A DNA stretch of 64,000 nucleotides. It comes from Nautilus pompilius (Eukaryota; Mollusca; Cephalopoda; Nautilida; Nautilidae). How positions within the stretch are numbered: the first letter of the stretch is position 1; each line of letters begins with the position of its first letter. Below are positions 25,122-39,375 of the stretch, one piece after another. The position numbers and the translations under genes are program-made. The notes beneath the pieces were generated by a model. That model did not search any database. It was given only the letters and a program-made list of their open reading frames with translations, and was not told the DNA's origin. Where the stretch lies: the NCBI GenBank assembly GCA_018389105.1, contig JACATO010000052.1, positions 2,046,001-2,110,000 of the forward strand. The letters are read 5' to 3'.

Positions 25122-25977
25122 TAGTCAGCTCTCAATTTACGTGGTAGTTATGTTCCTGAAAATATGCACATAAATCAAAACTATGTAAATTAAGCCTAAT
25201 TTTTCCATAAAAATAAAGGAAATGATAGAGGTTATGGGAAAATGCTGTCAAAATACACATGGTAGGGGTCAGGGATAACTGTTTGAAATTATGTTCATAT
25301 ATCTATTTTTTAAACTCAGTTTATTTGTTACTAAGTACAATTAAGACATTAAAAAAAAAACAATCTAAAATGAAAAGAAATTTAAATGAAAGGTTTTACC
25401 AATACTTAAGTTGAATGCTGGCTGGGATGGCTTACTTAGCCTGCGATGTAGATTGGTGTTTTCCAGTCATGATAAGGGTCAGGGGCTCAAAAAATAAAGG
25501 TAGATAATTTAAAAGAAAAAATTATCACACTCACTATGACAATGGTTGCATGGGGACTCAGAAAGATTGGGGATGCTAAATGCTCACCTTGTCTTGCACC
25601 ACATCATGAGGAGGGGAGTCAAGGGGGACAAAATTCCCTAGGTCAAGGCCCAAAGAATTTTGAAATGTTTATTTCTGAGGGTGATGTGCAAAGGAAGCAG
25701 GCTTTGCTATCATGCTAATTGTTTGGTTTATCAGCTTGGGCAGATCTCCAGAGGACTGACTGTTGTGAATATGATTACACAACAGAGCCTTGTGTTTGAT
25801 CCGGATTCTCCACCAGGTTGGCCACCTGGGTGTCCTACCTCTATGCTGCCAGTGCAGGCTTTCATGCCATGTTATTCTAAAAAAAATTGTCCGCATAAAT
25901 TACAAAATTATATTAATTCAACATCCGCGCTGTTCCAAAAACAGTAAATGAAACCTGCATAAATCAAGAGCTGACTG
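25122..25977. mobile_element. Non-autonomous pogo/Tigger-type DNA transposon (about 856 bp)
   Basis: Terminal inverted repeats match. The left end reads TAGTCAGCTCTCAATTTACG and the complement of the right end reads CAGTCAGCTCTTGATTTATG. Both are flanked by TA (25120-25121 and 25978-25979), the target duplication of Tc1/mariner/pogo elements. The terminal sequence CAGTCAGC(C/T)CT is typical of Tigger families. Inside are three overlapping ORFs of 60-95 codons (about 25536-25947) without transposase motifs, so the element is non-autonomous or has lost its coding region. The first base of the left repeat appears mutated from C to T. Confidence 0.75.
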
Positions 25978-26851
25978 TACATACAAACAGTTTCTGTACT
26001 GATATCAGTTTCCAGACCACCATCCCCTTAATAGTGTGAGGATAGGTGATCCTTATTAAAAAACAATGCAATCATGCTTACAGTCATAGTGTTTACAAAG
26101 TTCAAAATACACCTACAAGAGGTAGTTTAGATGTAACCATAGTTTATATTAAAAATGGCAAGCACATAAATCAATGACCAACCTGTACAAGCACACACAT
26201 CACTTGCACTGCAAGTCTTGAAGATAAAATCTAAATTTCTGGATGGATTTGTAAGGGTGTTTCAATGAAAGAAGTAAATGATTAAATTTTTTTAAACTAT
26301 GCAGGAAGTTTGGCATCAGTCAGTCTGGACTTAAAGTTAAGCAATATCTATGGAGTATGCTTATACATTTTCCACTTCATAAAGAAAGAGAATTAGAAAA
26401 TATTCCAGTCAAGGTGTTAAGCTTATAAAATTGAATCATTTCATGGTGAACTAGGTAACCCCAATGTCTTCAAAATGAATTCCTTTTTAAGAGAAATGTG
26501 TACTGCAGCAGTGCTATTATATTTTGTATGTAAAATTGCCAATGCTCCTTAACATCTAAATTGTATGTTAACATACTACTAACAACAGTAGTTTGTATAC
26601 ATGCAACATTAAGAATTAGTTTTCTGGCACAAATGAAACAGCTCCCCACCTGATGAAATATAAATAACCCAGACTGATAAGTTTACATTTAGAGGTCAGT
26701 CTGTTACAACAATAAAAGAGAAGGGATGGCCAGACCATCTTCTTTCACTTAACACTGCCAAGAACAAAACAGTTCATCATTACAGTCACATGTGTGATCC
26801 ACCACAAATATATAGTTTCATGTGGGTCTTGTGTCAAAGAACAAGTGAATC

Positions 26852-27073
26852 TCTGTTGGTGAATTAGTGATGTGCACCCACTCCTACAAACAAATGCTTC
26901 TGGATTCAAAGTTGGTGAAGAGCCATGTGCTTCTTTTCATTGACTATAACTTCCTAGTTATATCTGTCAGTGAATTAGTTATCTGAACCCACTCCTACAA
27001 ACAAAAGCTCCTGAGTCCGAAGTTGAAGAAGAGCCACACATTTCCTTTCACTGAATGTAACTCCCTTGTTAAC
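26852..27073. repeat. Imperfect tandem duplication, period about 111 bp
   Basis: Two adjacent copies share cores such as CCCACTCCTACAAACAAA and GAAGAGCCA at a constant offset of 111 bp. Many scattered substitutions between copies show that the duplication is old. Confidence 0.8.
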
Positions 27074-29755
27074 TGTTGTCTTTCATGCATTAAAGAGAAG
27101 TCCTTCCTTTCACACTCTCCTGTTGCCATTAAATCTTCTTTTAGAGATTGCTTTTTAAAATCTTAAGCCAAAAAGGCCTTATAGTTTTAAATCAACTGGC
27201 TTTTAAAAAAACAAGCATTCAATCCAAGTTCATTGATAAATCAAATGAATAAACATGTACAAATCACAGAAATTGTCTTTAGAAAGGAGATACAACTGAT
27301 TCTGCTACTTGTAAGGAAAACTATACAGAAAAACTTATATTATTTTTAAAGCATCTATCAATAATGCATTGAGAAATTACCATCCCTCCTTTTTTACAAC
27401 ATAAGTGTAATATTTTGGATATACTTAAACAAGTATTATTCATGCACCATCTTTAAATCATAGAAGCCACATCCTTTAACTATAATATTAAAATACACTG
27501 AAGAGATTACCTCTCTTCAGTGGTAGGTTACTAGACACTATAGAAAAGGTTGGTTTTTCTTCAAAGTAAAAATTACAATATCTTATGTCAAATGAAATGA
27601 ACTTCAAAAACTCATTCCCTGCAGGAAAACTCGTTAAATAAGTAGTAAATAAAATGTAATCACTGGTATAAAACCGGAATTAGTTATTTAAAATGTAAAA
27701 TACACAGTTGCTTCCACAAAACTTTTATACATTATAGTAACATTTAATAGAATTTTTTAAAATTTTGTTTGTATTTTAAATTAAAATCAAAATAAATGCA
27801 CGGCTTTGGTTTTCAAGTTATATGATCATACATTTACCTAAAGCACCTCAACATAAAATGCTGTTGGTGAAATTCCACCCCTAAAAACAAGTGAAACTGA
27901 TAGATGGACTATTCTGAAATATGATCAGCACAATAAGTATAAAGTTAATAGAAATGTTGCACACATCCCATGTTACTTAAAGGAAAAAAATGCAAAGTAT
28001 ACATATTACAGGCTTTCTATTTAAGCACATTTTGTTTTTATTCTATTAATTTTAACAAAAAAATTATAGCCTTTTCTTTACCTATTTAAAAAAAAAAAAA
28101 TAATTTTAATTATTGAGTCATTAGACTAATCATATTGTGTATGTTTGCCTTTTGAAGTTAGACTACAGTCGATAGCAAGTTTTTATTTCAGTAAGCTTAT
28201 AGGTATGTATCATCCTTTAGAAAATAATGGTATGAGATGTATCATTGTGTTTGTGCATACTTTAGTTGCTATTCAATTTACCATATTTACAGACAACAGC
28301 ATCATTAAGAGAGTATTTCATGATTAAATGAAGTCAAGGGTTCAATCATGTGAAACATGTTCTCATTCACTCTGATGGCACTAGCCCTTAATAATATAAT
28401 GAAAGGACCAATTTATTTTCATCTTTTGTAGAAGCTTATAACTATATACTAACCTACAATATCCTACGTACAATAAGGATTTTTTCTGTACTACAGAATG
28501 ATTTAGTGACAATGCCGATCATGCTTATATCATCATCCAGTTTGCGTTCATTTTTAAAAAGAAATGTAAAGACAAATGCTTTATTTTGTCTGAGACCTCC
28601 TTAAAGGCAATGTTTTCATTGTTACAAATAGGTAGGAATTTTAAATAATTTTTTTTTTTTTTCTTCCTTTCATCCTTTATCTGGTAATAAATTATTGTTA
28701 ACCATTTTGTGGCCTAAGCAAACATAGCTTGAAATGTGCTGGACATTAAATACTAAAAGTCAGACCAGACAAAGAATTTTCCCTGCCCAGCAATACTGTA
28801 AGTAAGTTGTCCAACTAAAGTAGGTGGATATCACTTGCATTGTTATTTTTAAGTTTTATATAAGGAAAATAAAAAATATATATATATATATATATATACC
28901 AAAGGACAAATGCATCTGAAAATCTCTTCATTAATTTTATCCTTTAGTCTAATGAACTATATGGAGGTAAAATGTGAGATCCTTATGATCCTTTGAATTA
29001 CAGAACTCAGCCTAGTCATCAGCCTGATAGAACCAATAAACTTCACACTCCAGCACAATGTTCCGCCTATTAAATGTACAAGCCGAAGGTAAACAGGTAT
29101 CTCTAAATAGTTCTCCATCCTAACAGGCACATGCAGATGCAGACCTTGCCGCACCTGTTGAGTTATGTTTATCTTTGACTCAATTCAACCTGTGAGCTGA
29201 GGTAAGTTGTTGCTGGGTAGTACATTTACAGATGTTTACAAAGTGTTTCATTGCAAAATTTTCAACCTGTGATAAAAGCCAGACTCCTCCTTCCTGGACC
29301 ACTTTCTTTTGAAACAAAAAGCTGCTATCACATAATTCACTAAAATAACCAGTTTATTAATCTTACTTGCATATGAGAATATAGGGTCTGCAAAAACCAC
29401 AAAGTACCAAAGCTAATCACAAGTAATTTTGCATTTGAATTCAATTCAATTAAAGAAAATTGACAGAAACATATTAATTTGGGTATAAATGATAATAAAA
29501 TGCAAGTGACTCAAATTCAGAATTAGAGGATCCTTAGTTATATAATTTGATAAAAACAAAAAAGTAATACAAACAAAACTTTGGTCAATAATCGAAACAT
29601 TAGTAATTATATTTTACTAACTACTGTTCAGTTGTCTTTCAAAACAAACTATGGAACTAAAAATACCAGAAGTATATTATGTAGCATGTGGTAACAACCT
29701 GACATTAAAGTAAATGATGAACATTAAATATGCATAAGTAAACATCAGCAAGCCT

Positions 29756-29845
29756 GGCTCTTGTGGTGCAGATTGGTAATGCTTCCTAGCAGACAACTAT
29801 AGCACTACTCTCTCTCTCGCACACACTCCAGGATTGTCTCCCCTG
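29756..29845 (+). mobile_element. Possible SINE head related to the piece near 60190
   Basis: The segment begins GGCTCTTGTGGTGCAGATTG and ends with CCAGGATTGTCTCCCCTGTA. The piece at about 60186-60265 has the same order of motifs (CATGGTGCAGGATAATG ... GCCAGGGTAATCTCCCTTGTA). The two ends look like A-box and B-box regions of a tRNA-derived SINE, with the middle badly eroded. Boundaries and bodies are unclear. Confidence 0.4.
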
Positions 29846-32279
29846 TACAATGTCAATCAAACACAACTTAGTAAGATAATTAATAATCCATCTGCCAGAA
29901 AAAGGTGGAGTGCATCGTTAATCTGCACTAAACCAAATTAACTGAAATCCAGGCTTTAAAAAATCCACAAAAACCACATAACAATGCTAAATAATAATAA
30001 GTATATAAGAAAGTTCTCATCTTTTTCCAGACAAATAAGACAACCATATCACATAAAAATCAGCACAATAAATGTTAGAAACCACAGAACAAGTGACAGT
30101 TCAAGACCAACTTCATTCTCCAAATAGCAATTCTCTTGATCTTTTTTTTTTTTTAAGATACAACCCAATGCTCAGCTCACTGAGTGCTTCAAAGGAAAAT
30201 CTATTATCCTCCTTATTGCCTAAATACTATAAACATGCAAGAAAATGGTGATAAAGTTGCAACAGAGAAGCTTAGCTGATTGTTAACACCCTCTCTCTAC
30301 AACTGTTTCACCTCTGCAAGTGATATTACTGCAACACTTAAAGGAGATTTATATTAAATGAAATAATACAAATTCTAAAAAAAAAAATCATTTTAATTAT
30401 TAGTGTCACATATAAGGTGGGATCATATCATCAAGTCTGTCATGTGAAGAAGGAATAACCTACAAAGAGTTAAATATAAAAATATTCTTAAAAATTTATT
30501 CATTTTCACAAATCTAAAATTTAAATCTATTTTCATTAGATGAGATGATTGCCAAAAGATTCAATTGCATGACATTACTCCAGCCTTTCCATGAAATCAA
30601 ACAAACAACTATAGGTAAACTATACATATGCTTAAGTAGTAAGAGATAAACATGCCATATGCAAGAACCAACTATGCTTCATTATTTCTCCAAGGATTTT
30701 CCTATATTTTCATATTTTACTTGCTTGGAAGAGAAAAGAAAACAAAAGGAAAAATTTGTGTGTATAAATTCTCCAATCAAGTATGCATGCCTACATCTTT
30801 TTGTTTTCTGAGTTACTGGAGAACAACATGAAAACTATTCTTCATCGTCAACATGGTAAAGTGAGATCATAGACTGCTGACAGATGTTTCAGAAGTGTAT
30901 GGCATTAATAAAAAGATCCAATGGTATCTTACAATCACAGAGAGAATGTGTGCTATGGTATATGCATAGAATTCTACTAGTTTCAATAACACAAACACAT
31001 GTGCTTAACATGAACTAAGTCAATTGCATATCCAGATTACTGTGCAGCCCTCACATGGAAGTTTTATTCCAAACTTATTATACATTCACAAATGGTCATC
31101 AAGCTCAGTTACATCATTGAAAAACATCACATACCAGTAATCCCCAGGAAGTGGTATCCAAGATCTGGTATAACTTGGCTAGAAGTTGATCAATAATGAC
31201 TTAGATCTTGTACACTAGAAATTTAATATGATTTATAATTTAAAAAGCAGGAAGATGATCTACTCTACATTTAGTTTACATTTAGGAACATCTGATCAAA
31301 CAAAAGTATTTTGTTTTGAACTCCACAAACCATTACTTTAAAAACAATTCTACAGATAAGACGTGGTAATTTTAACGCTTAATTTCCTCCCAAAAAAAAT
31401 TTTTATGTATTTTTTTAACATGTATAGTAAGAACAGCTGGAAACAACTTTTATTTTAAATCTATGTTAAAGCTTTCAAATTCTAGAATATACAGTAGCAT
31501 TATTGTTTAAAAGATTAAGCTAATCTCAAAGTTAGTTAATAAAACATGAAAGTCAGGCTGACATGCTGGAGATGATCTTAAAGAAAATATACACATTTTT
31601 AGAAACATCTATTTTCATATTTTAAATCATTTTTGCATTTGTATGTATATAATAAACATCAGTAACTAAAGTGCAATCATTTGTTAAATTTAAAATTGGA
31701 GAATCTTAAAAAGAAGAAATGAAAATACTGTATTCATTGTAAACAATGAACTGTTTCAATTTTTCAATTAGCATTAAATTCAACAGTTTCTAAAAGCAGA
31801 TGTCTTAGAAATTGAAAGTAGTTTTATTTCTGTTTTATCATCTTCATTTAACTCACAATTTTATTTTTTATTCAAAACAAAATATTGCAAACAAATTTCT
31901 GAGTTTATTTAAAATAAAAGAACATTTACTTATGATCTCCATGTGCATGCAGTCGCTCCTTTTTAAAAAATGATACTATTTTCAAAAAAACATTTGAAAT
32001 GATATACACATCTCAACAAGTTAAACAACACCAAAATTTTCATAAGCAAATTTCATCTTAAATACATTTCTCATTAAGTGACCTAATGTGACAAAGTACT
32101 GATATTTTGGAATGAAACAGAAAATAAAACACTAACATTTGTTTATTTTCTGCTATTATACAGCATTTTGTAAAAGAGTATAGCAGAAGTAGAAACTACC
32201 TGTTGAAAAAGTATAATTTAAAGTGCATGATTTTAGATGCCTCATCGGTATTTCATAATTCAGATGCTATGTTCTGGAA

Positions 32280-32500
32280 GATTGAATATGATATTTAACA
32301 TCAATATCCACTATAGTTTCCCCTTGCACAAATGATTTCCTCATACTGATCATAAGACATCAGCTGTATATCTGTGGTATTCTCTGGCACTCCAAATACA
32401 AAGTCTTGTCAAGTTAAACTATATACCAAGCAGTAAGATTCCTCTCCTAAAGATGCTCTATTAGGTTCAAACTCAGGTTAATATCAAGCCAATTGTTGCT
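32280..32500 (-). pseudogene. C-terminal remnant of a Tc1-like transposase
   Basis: On the minus strand INLSLNLIEHL (32482-32450) matches the SPDLNPIEHLW motif, which carries the last catalytic acidic residue of Tc1 transposases; here the Asp of the motif is Leu. About 90 nt later LECQRIPQIYS, a stop, and CLMISMRK (32395-32336) matches the family's W..IPQE.I..L..SM.RR. Several stops break the frame. Upstream minus-strand sequence to about 33200 may be the rest of the same gene but is too eroded to assign. Confidence 0.5.
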
Positions 32501-35500
32501 GTCTACCATGAATATTGGTCTAGTAAGTATCATGTGGGAGATTATTAAAATGTGGAAGAAGAATGTTTTTTTCACAATACCTGTTGACATTTAGTTTCAG
32601 GCACAATAACAAGATCAGGCTTATAGACAGTGGATACAAAACCTACATCATGATGAATCCAACACACCCCATCAATTCAAACAATGTTTTCTTGATTGTA
32701 AGCTTGTCATCCTTGTTACCAAATTATCACTCTACTATCAACACAATAAAAGAGGAGAAAATGACTTCCATCAAACCAATGCACCTTCCTTTATGCCATC
32801 AAATTCCACCAAAAATACCCATTGACTAAAGCAAATCTTGCTTATGTTGATCTGATTACTTTGAATGTTGCACAAGGTGACAAGCTTCCAACCAAAATCA
32901 ATCTCCCAAACACTATTCTGGTTGGCACCTGTCGTTGGATGTCCATAGGTTTTTAGCATATTTTTATAAATGAATTCAGTTTTCTCTAATAGCAATGCTA
33001 ACAAGAACATCCACTGCGTATTCTATTAACAATGATGTTATGAACACAATAAACAGCTAACTTAGACCCCTGGGTAGACCAAAGGTACAGGGGTTCAGCT
33101 GATGCAGTTGTGAATAGCAGTATGCAAACAATCCAAAGTTTTACACATACTTTGGTGAAAATCTCTTCCAACCTGAAGTGCACAATCTTGTTCAAAAGAT
33201 GTAATGTGCTAAAGGAATGTGCCTCAAAATGGCAACATGTATCATCTTCACTTGTTGCAGTTACTGGACCTTATGGGTGTCCTAGAATAACTACCCTACT
33301 TTCACCCATCCCCCTCTTAACATTATAGTATTTAGCGACAAAATATGATGGAGTATTGCACATCAAATTGCCTCCACTTGTCTCTGCAGGAAAGTCCAAC
33401 ATTTATCATTCTACTTTCTACCATCCATATTCCATGCTTGCACACATTGGCAGTTTTATGCATGCACATACACACCATCTTGAGTCTATGCTGCCTAACA
33501 CATGTATGCACTCTGATATCATACTTTAACCAAATAATGCATAATCAAAATGTGCCAAATGCATATGCCCTGTATGAGAATATTAACAATACAATCAAAG
33601 CTTAAACATGGTTTCACTCAAACTATAAATTTGCTTTACTGCTATAAAGTTTTACTTTTGGTTGAAATGAAGGAATGTCTGATGGTGTTTAATGTCAAAA
33701 TATGTATGTTAGAAAACAAAACAATTAGTAACAGAATATAAATATATACTGACATGGACAAAGGTGGCATTAAAGAAAGAACTTTAATGTTCATCAAAAA
33801 TAATACCCAGCAAGTTCTGAAATGTCATTATTAATCAACAGACAGCTAATTCATTTAGTAAGGTTGAATTTAAATATTATTTTATTGTGCAAAGCTATGG
33901 GTGGCTTCACTAATCTTTGCTATTTCTTGTACAATAAATCAAAGAACATTAACTTGTCATGCATCAATTCAAGCATTTGTTCAAAAGAATTTTTATCTAT
34001 TAAATCTAAACAGTTAGCTGATTTTTTAAAGTTTATTACATCATATTAATACAGTTAGAAAACTTACTAAAAAGCACAACTTATACCATTTTGTGGGCTC
34101 AGGAAAATAACTATTAAAAGGAAGTGAACAGAAATAGCACCAACATTCTGCTGTATGTGGTAGAATAGACTCTCACTTGTTTTCAATAATTTTCTCTCTT
34201 AAAAAGTTACTCTTTGTTAAAATTTTTTTTGAAATTTTAATTTTAAAATAACATTTGGATGATCACTTAGTATATTCCAATGACATAACCAGCATCGCAA
34301 AAGAAGAATTGGAAAATTTATTTTAAAACACGATTTAATGTGTCACAATTAGATGTGTTCAGCTGACACTATCAAAAGTAAATAAACAAACAACTTCATT
34401 TTCTTAAACACTAATTCCCTTTTATAAACCTTTTCCAGGTCACAACCACCACTGAGATTTTTTAATTATATGAGCAATCTATATACAACTAATGAAATTA
34501 TCAAATCAGATAAGAACAAAGCGAAGAAATGCACGATTACTTCATAATGCATCATATGTCATAAATAATGGCTTGATGACATTACTTAAACCTTTTCATT
34601 TACAAAGGACCACAAGCAATGCATGGACACGAGGTCATATAGTTAAAATCCATGGGAGATCTTACTGGCTTCTGGAATGGTAAGTTTTAAGCTGGATTAA
34701 AGAGAATTTCCATTAGGGACACAATTTCTGTGTTTTGTGCCATTTTTCTCAAGCCACTGGAGTTATATATCAACATTTTGGGGCTAAGGAGCACATTATT
34801 CTCATGTGCACACCAGTGACATCAATCAAGCAGAATCATTCTGCACAAAATACAAAAAAACACCCAACAAATCAGGGGTTTCTACCTACTCTATGGCCTC
34901 CCCATCCATGGCCCACTTAGGCACATGATGAATTACCACAAAAAACCTACAACTGAAAACCCCCTTATCACAGAAGTTCTTTCATGTCTTACTAGTTCAA
35001 CTCATTAGCAGTAGACACCTGGAAAAAAAAAACCTCAAAGCTGATGGTTATCTCGAGCCAATAAACAAACAACTTTAAAGGTCTTCTGAAACAAGACTCA
35101 GTGTCTTTGGTAGATCTTTAAATGTGTGATAATAATCAAAGCAAACAATTTTCAACATAAAACTTCTAACCTCTCCATAGTGGAAGTAAAAAACTAAACT
35201 AATGAATTTCTTACAGAGACAGGGTAAAAGATATATTCTTCTTTTCATGCATAAATAGATGAAAATTAATTTTTGTGTACAGCATGCCTGGATTCTCCAT
35301 GGTTTGAACTTGAAATAATTTATGAAAGAATGTGTAGAATGTTACAATGGTGACTTGCCAATGTGTGTGTCAATGTGCAGGGGGAGCTGTAATAACAAAA
35401 CGGTAAAAATATTGTGCAACTAAACAAGTTCTATGTATAAAATTTAATTTTCAGCCTTAATGGACAGCTTTACAGACTGTTGCAAACAATCTTGCTTCAG

Positions 35501-38500
35501 TATGCAATAATTCACAGCCAGCTTCTTGGATATATAGTTGGTTTACATTTACTGTACATGTTTGTGCAGGTCTTAGAATTTACCTTAAACTTCAATTTTT
35601 AAAAAAAGAAAAAAAATGAATTGTTATAAGAAAAATCATGGTAACAAAAACAACAAGATGTTCAAAGTATTGTGGAATAATTCCAACAGTCCTATTCATG
35701 GAAGATGAAATAGATAAAGTGCCACCAGCATAATTTTCATATTTGTCCTGTAGAATGAAGCTCTGACCTCTGACAGATACATGTGACCAATGAGATTATA
35801 TTAATGAGTTATTTATACTATCTGACTTTCTCTCTTATGGCAGATATGCAGTAATAAAAAAACACAAAAACCAAACAACAACAATAATAAAAAAAAATCT
35901 GTGATCACCTCTGGCATTTCTTTTATTTAAGGCTGCAACAATTGTATTCCTTTCAGTTGGAGATTATAAAAAGAAATAAAGAAAAACCAATTAACAAGCC
36001 AATTCTAGTAAAAAAAAAACTATCTAGGTCATGCCTGTCTACAGAGCTTTGATCATGTTAATTAAGTCAAACATTTTCTAAACACAGACATGACATTGAG
36101 CAGGAATAAAGGAAATATCTGCATTCACATAATTGCAAAAACCAAACTAAACGCAACATGTATTTGCATATACCAAACAACTAACATGTTAGCTTAAATA
36201 TTTCTGCAAAATAATTTCCATATCAAATTGAACAATTAATTTCTCATTTCAGACCATTAGTGCATCTTAACAGCTGCATTTTCTTCAGTATATCTCATCT
36301 ATAATTTATTTCTCTGAAACTGCTAGTCATTCTACCACAACACCCTCTGCCACAGTATCAACATCATCATGCTGCAAAAATAGCACTTCTGCATCAGCTG
36401 CCATTATGGCCAATTATATAACCTTCTCATATTACCAAAATATAGAAGAACATCTTCCTTAGGTGAATACATCACTTCCCACCAGCCCATTTGTAAAAGG
36501 CTTACTGAGCTAAGTTTATGTAATGTTTGTATTAATTTATCTAATCATGCAGTCTTTTTTTTCTTCTTCTTCTTAATCTTGTTGAAAAACAAGTTAAAGA
36601 AAATCACACTTTCTAACATAATCTTCACTAGTCAAACATGCACATACACATGTTTTTATCTCTACTAGTGAAAATAAAGAATAAAGTTCAGAACTAATAG
36701 TTTTGAAGTGAAATTTTCATTTGTTCCTTTCTTCTATGTACCCTAGTAAGTGCATGAACTCAAGTATTTTTACCTCATAGGCTCTGGACAAGTTAAACAA
36801 GTTCTGCAATCTTAAATCACAAATGCACTGTGACCAAGCTGATTTGAAGCTTCACTAAAATTACTAATAAATTATAATGCACTTTTTCTTCAAAAAGATA
36901 CAGAATGTAATCAAATAAAAATTTTAATTACAAGATAAACATGTTTTTTTCTTTAAAAAATCTCACCAGTTTTAAAAGATAAAGTGATGAGATAGGTTTA
37001 CTGAACATACAATAAAAGGAATCCAACGTATGTTGTGGGTGTGCATGGGTGGGGTAGGGTGCATACACATAAAGAAAATGGTTAATTGAAACTCTAATAC
37101 ATATTTGTTAGAAATATTTTAGATCATCATCATCATCATCATCCATTAAGCAAATGTATTTCAGCTGCCACACAGAGCCAAAATTAATTCTATGTATTTT
37201 AGTTTGTTTTCTGTATGTCCAGCACTGCTGGATAATAGTTACATGTGATGAGAGCCTGAGGTAATTTGCCTGCCAAACGGTGATAAATTTAATTTAGTTA
37301 CCCATGTAAGTGGCACAGTGTAGAAAGAGATGCCAGAACTTATAATAAGGAAGCTCCTGCATGCCAGCCATGAATAGTTATGGAATCAAAGTGGTGCTCT
37401 AGCTTAAAATTCAACTAATTTTTAACCATTAATTTTAATGTACATATGTTAAAAACTGCTGACTATCTTAAAAGTCACTTCAGATATCAGCTCAATACAT
37501 TAAAAATATTTTGTCATCATAGAAAATAATAACATATAATTTGCTTAATAAATTTTGTCAAAAATAAACAAAAAGGCAACAGCCATAATTTGTGCATAAA
37601 CAATTAAAATAAAGAAAATAGCTTAATTTTAAAATATATATTGAATTAATTGTGTTTGGTTACTATACAAGACCACTTAAAATAAATTGCTTACAGAATC
37701 AAAGAATATATTGTTTTCAACACATTAGAACAGTCTCAAAAATGATGGAAATACCACCTTTACGCAATTTCTTCTCATAACATATGTATGATATAAAACT
37801 TTTTGGAATTATTTTTTTCTTTTTTTTTTATGTTTGCTTTGATTTAATCTGAAAAGTAACATCCATCAAATAGGCACATAGTCAATGGCATAAAAAAGAC
37901 CTATGGCCCAGTGGTTGCTGAGCAAGAGAAGATTGCAGCACCTCATTTGTCAATTTACCAGGTTGATTATGTCACAGTCACATCATTTTTCCATAATACT
38001 GAAATGTTGGAAATAGAAAACAACAATAATCCAGTGCAATAATAATCAAAACAACAGATTTATAGGGAGAGTGAAGCGAAGAAAGGGTTGGAATTATTTG
38101 ACTGCTTAATAATCATACAAAAAACGGTATACAGTGGTATTCTTTTTTAAAAGTTAAATAACCAAAAATATCAGCTATATCGCCAATCTTTGCTCAAGTT
38201 TATCTGAAACCTCTCTGACAAACCTGGCTCAGGATTCACTTATTATTGTTTTCTTTAAAAAAAATATTGTTTAATGTATACTGTTGCTTACTTTCTGGCT
38301 TACTGCAAACAAGGGTACCTCCAAGAATAAAGGTTATATCAAAATGTTCCTAACTAATGGATTTTTTTTTTTAATGCTTTTAACAAGATGATAAATTACT
38401 TTGCATTGTTAGTAAGTGCACACGTGTGTGTATGTTAAGTGAAGTCTGAAGTGTAACAATGGCTAAACCTGAAACAATTTCTAAATGTAGTTAATACTCC

Positions 38501-39375
38501 ACTGAATCATTTTATAAATACAGATGGTTGGGGGGGGGGGTGTTTTAATATTTCTTTTCAGATTGCAAAAAAATTGTGGGTAAAGCATTTTGAAAAATGA
38601 GAACTGTTTTAATGATGGTTCTTTCCCACAGCATACAATATTCATTTCTACATGGAACAGGAATGAAGAAATTCCAAGTACTGCTCAACTCTGTTCATTC
38701 TTTCATCTTTTGGATGAATGGCAGATAGGCAGACAAGTGGGTAATAGAAACTGGTTTGTAGTCATAGACAAGTAAACAATGGCAGGCGGCGATGTCTGTC
38801 TGTCTGTCTGTTTTTAGAATTTAATACAAATGAAAAGTTTCAAAATTCTTAGTTGATGTAAGAATTTTTAGAAATGGAGAGAAAATTATTAATTAATTTA
38901 AGAGACTGCATAGTATAAATATATTACAGTATTTAAAATATTTAGGAAAGTCATGTATTACACACATGAAACTGTTTTCTAATTGTCTTTTTCCTTAGAA
39001 GACATTAGTCTACTATTTCCATCTTATTCCCCACAACAAACAATACTAATACTTCAAACACATTGGTGTGCGTGCGCACACACACAGAGAGAGTAACAAT
39101 AATGCATGGATGAAAGAATTCCAATTACTGGTAGGTAAAATGAAAAGAAAAAACACAAAAAACAATGATGATACAGTAAAACAAAAATTAAGAAAACTGT
39201 ACTTTAAAAAAAAGACATATACAATGGTGTAGGTTTAAACCTAATTAAAATTTTAAAAATATTTAATGCTGTACTAACCAGCTGCAGCTTAAGTTTGGCT
39301 TGGCAGAATCAGTAGTTAGGTATGGTATGGTACAGAGCAGCCTGCCTCACTCTTCTGCTGTCTGTAGCTACAGAG
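32501..39375 (-). other. Dystrophin intron, no gene found
   Basis: AT-rich intron. The first 1.1 kb has several 60-90-codon ORFs on both strands and a less biased composition, suggesting the eroded body of a transposon that ends at about 32280. Beyond that there is an ATC repeat at 37123-37143, a G run at 38530-38540, and no protein or RNA gene that I can support. A less AT-rich patch at about 37200-37400 looks repeat-like but unidentified. Confidence 0.6.

Larger units (their letters stand above)
25980..32279 (-). other. Dystrophin intron, no gene found
   Basis: AT-rich intron with a 111-bp imperfect tandem duplication at 26852-27073, an AT dinucleotide repeat at 28877-28898 and a possible SINE head at 29756-29845. 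A block at about 28950-29160 is clearly less AT-rich and holds a 65-codon minus-strand ORF; I cannot identify it and see no convincing splice acceptor. Confidence 0.6.

Noticed and set aside
36325-36405. Minus-strand 25-codon frame with balanced codons (MAADAEVLFLQHDD...)
   Set aside because: Too short, with no acceptor or donor in phase; may be a repeat fragment.
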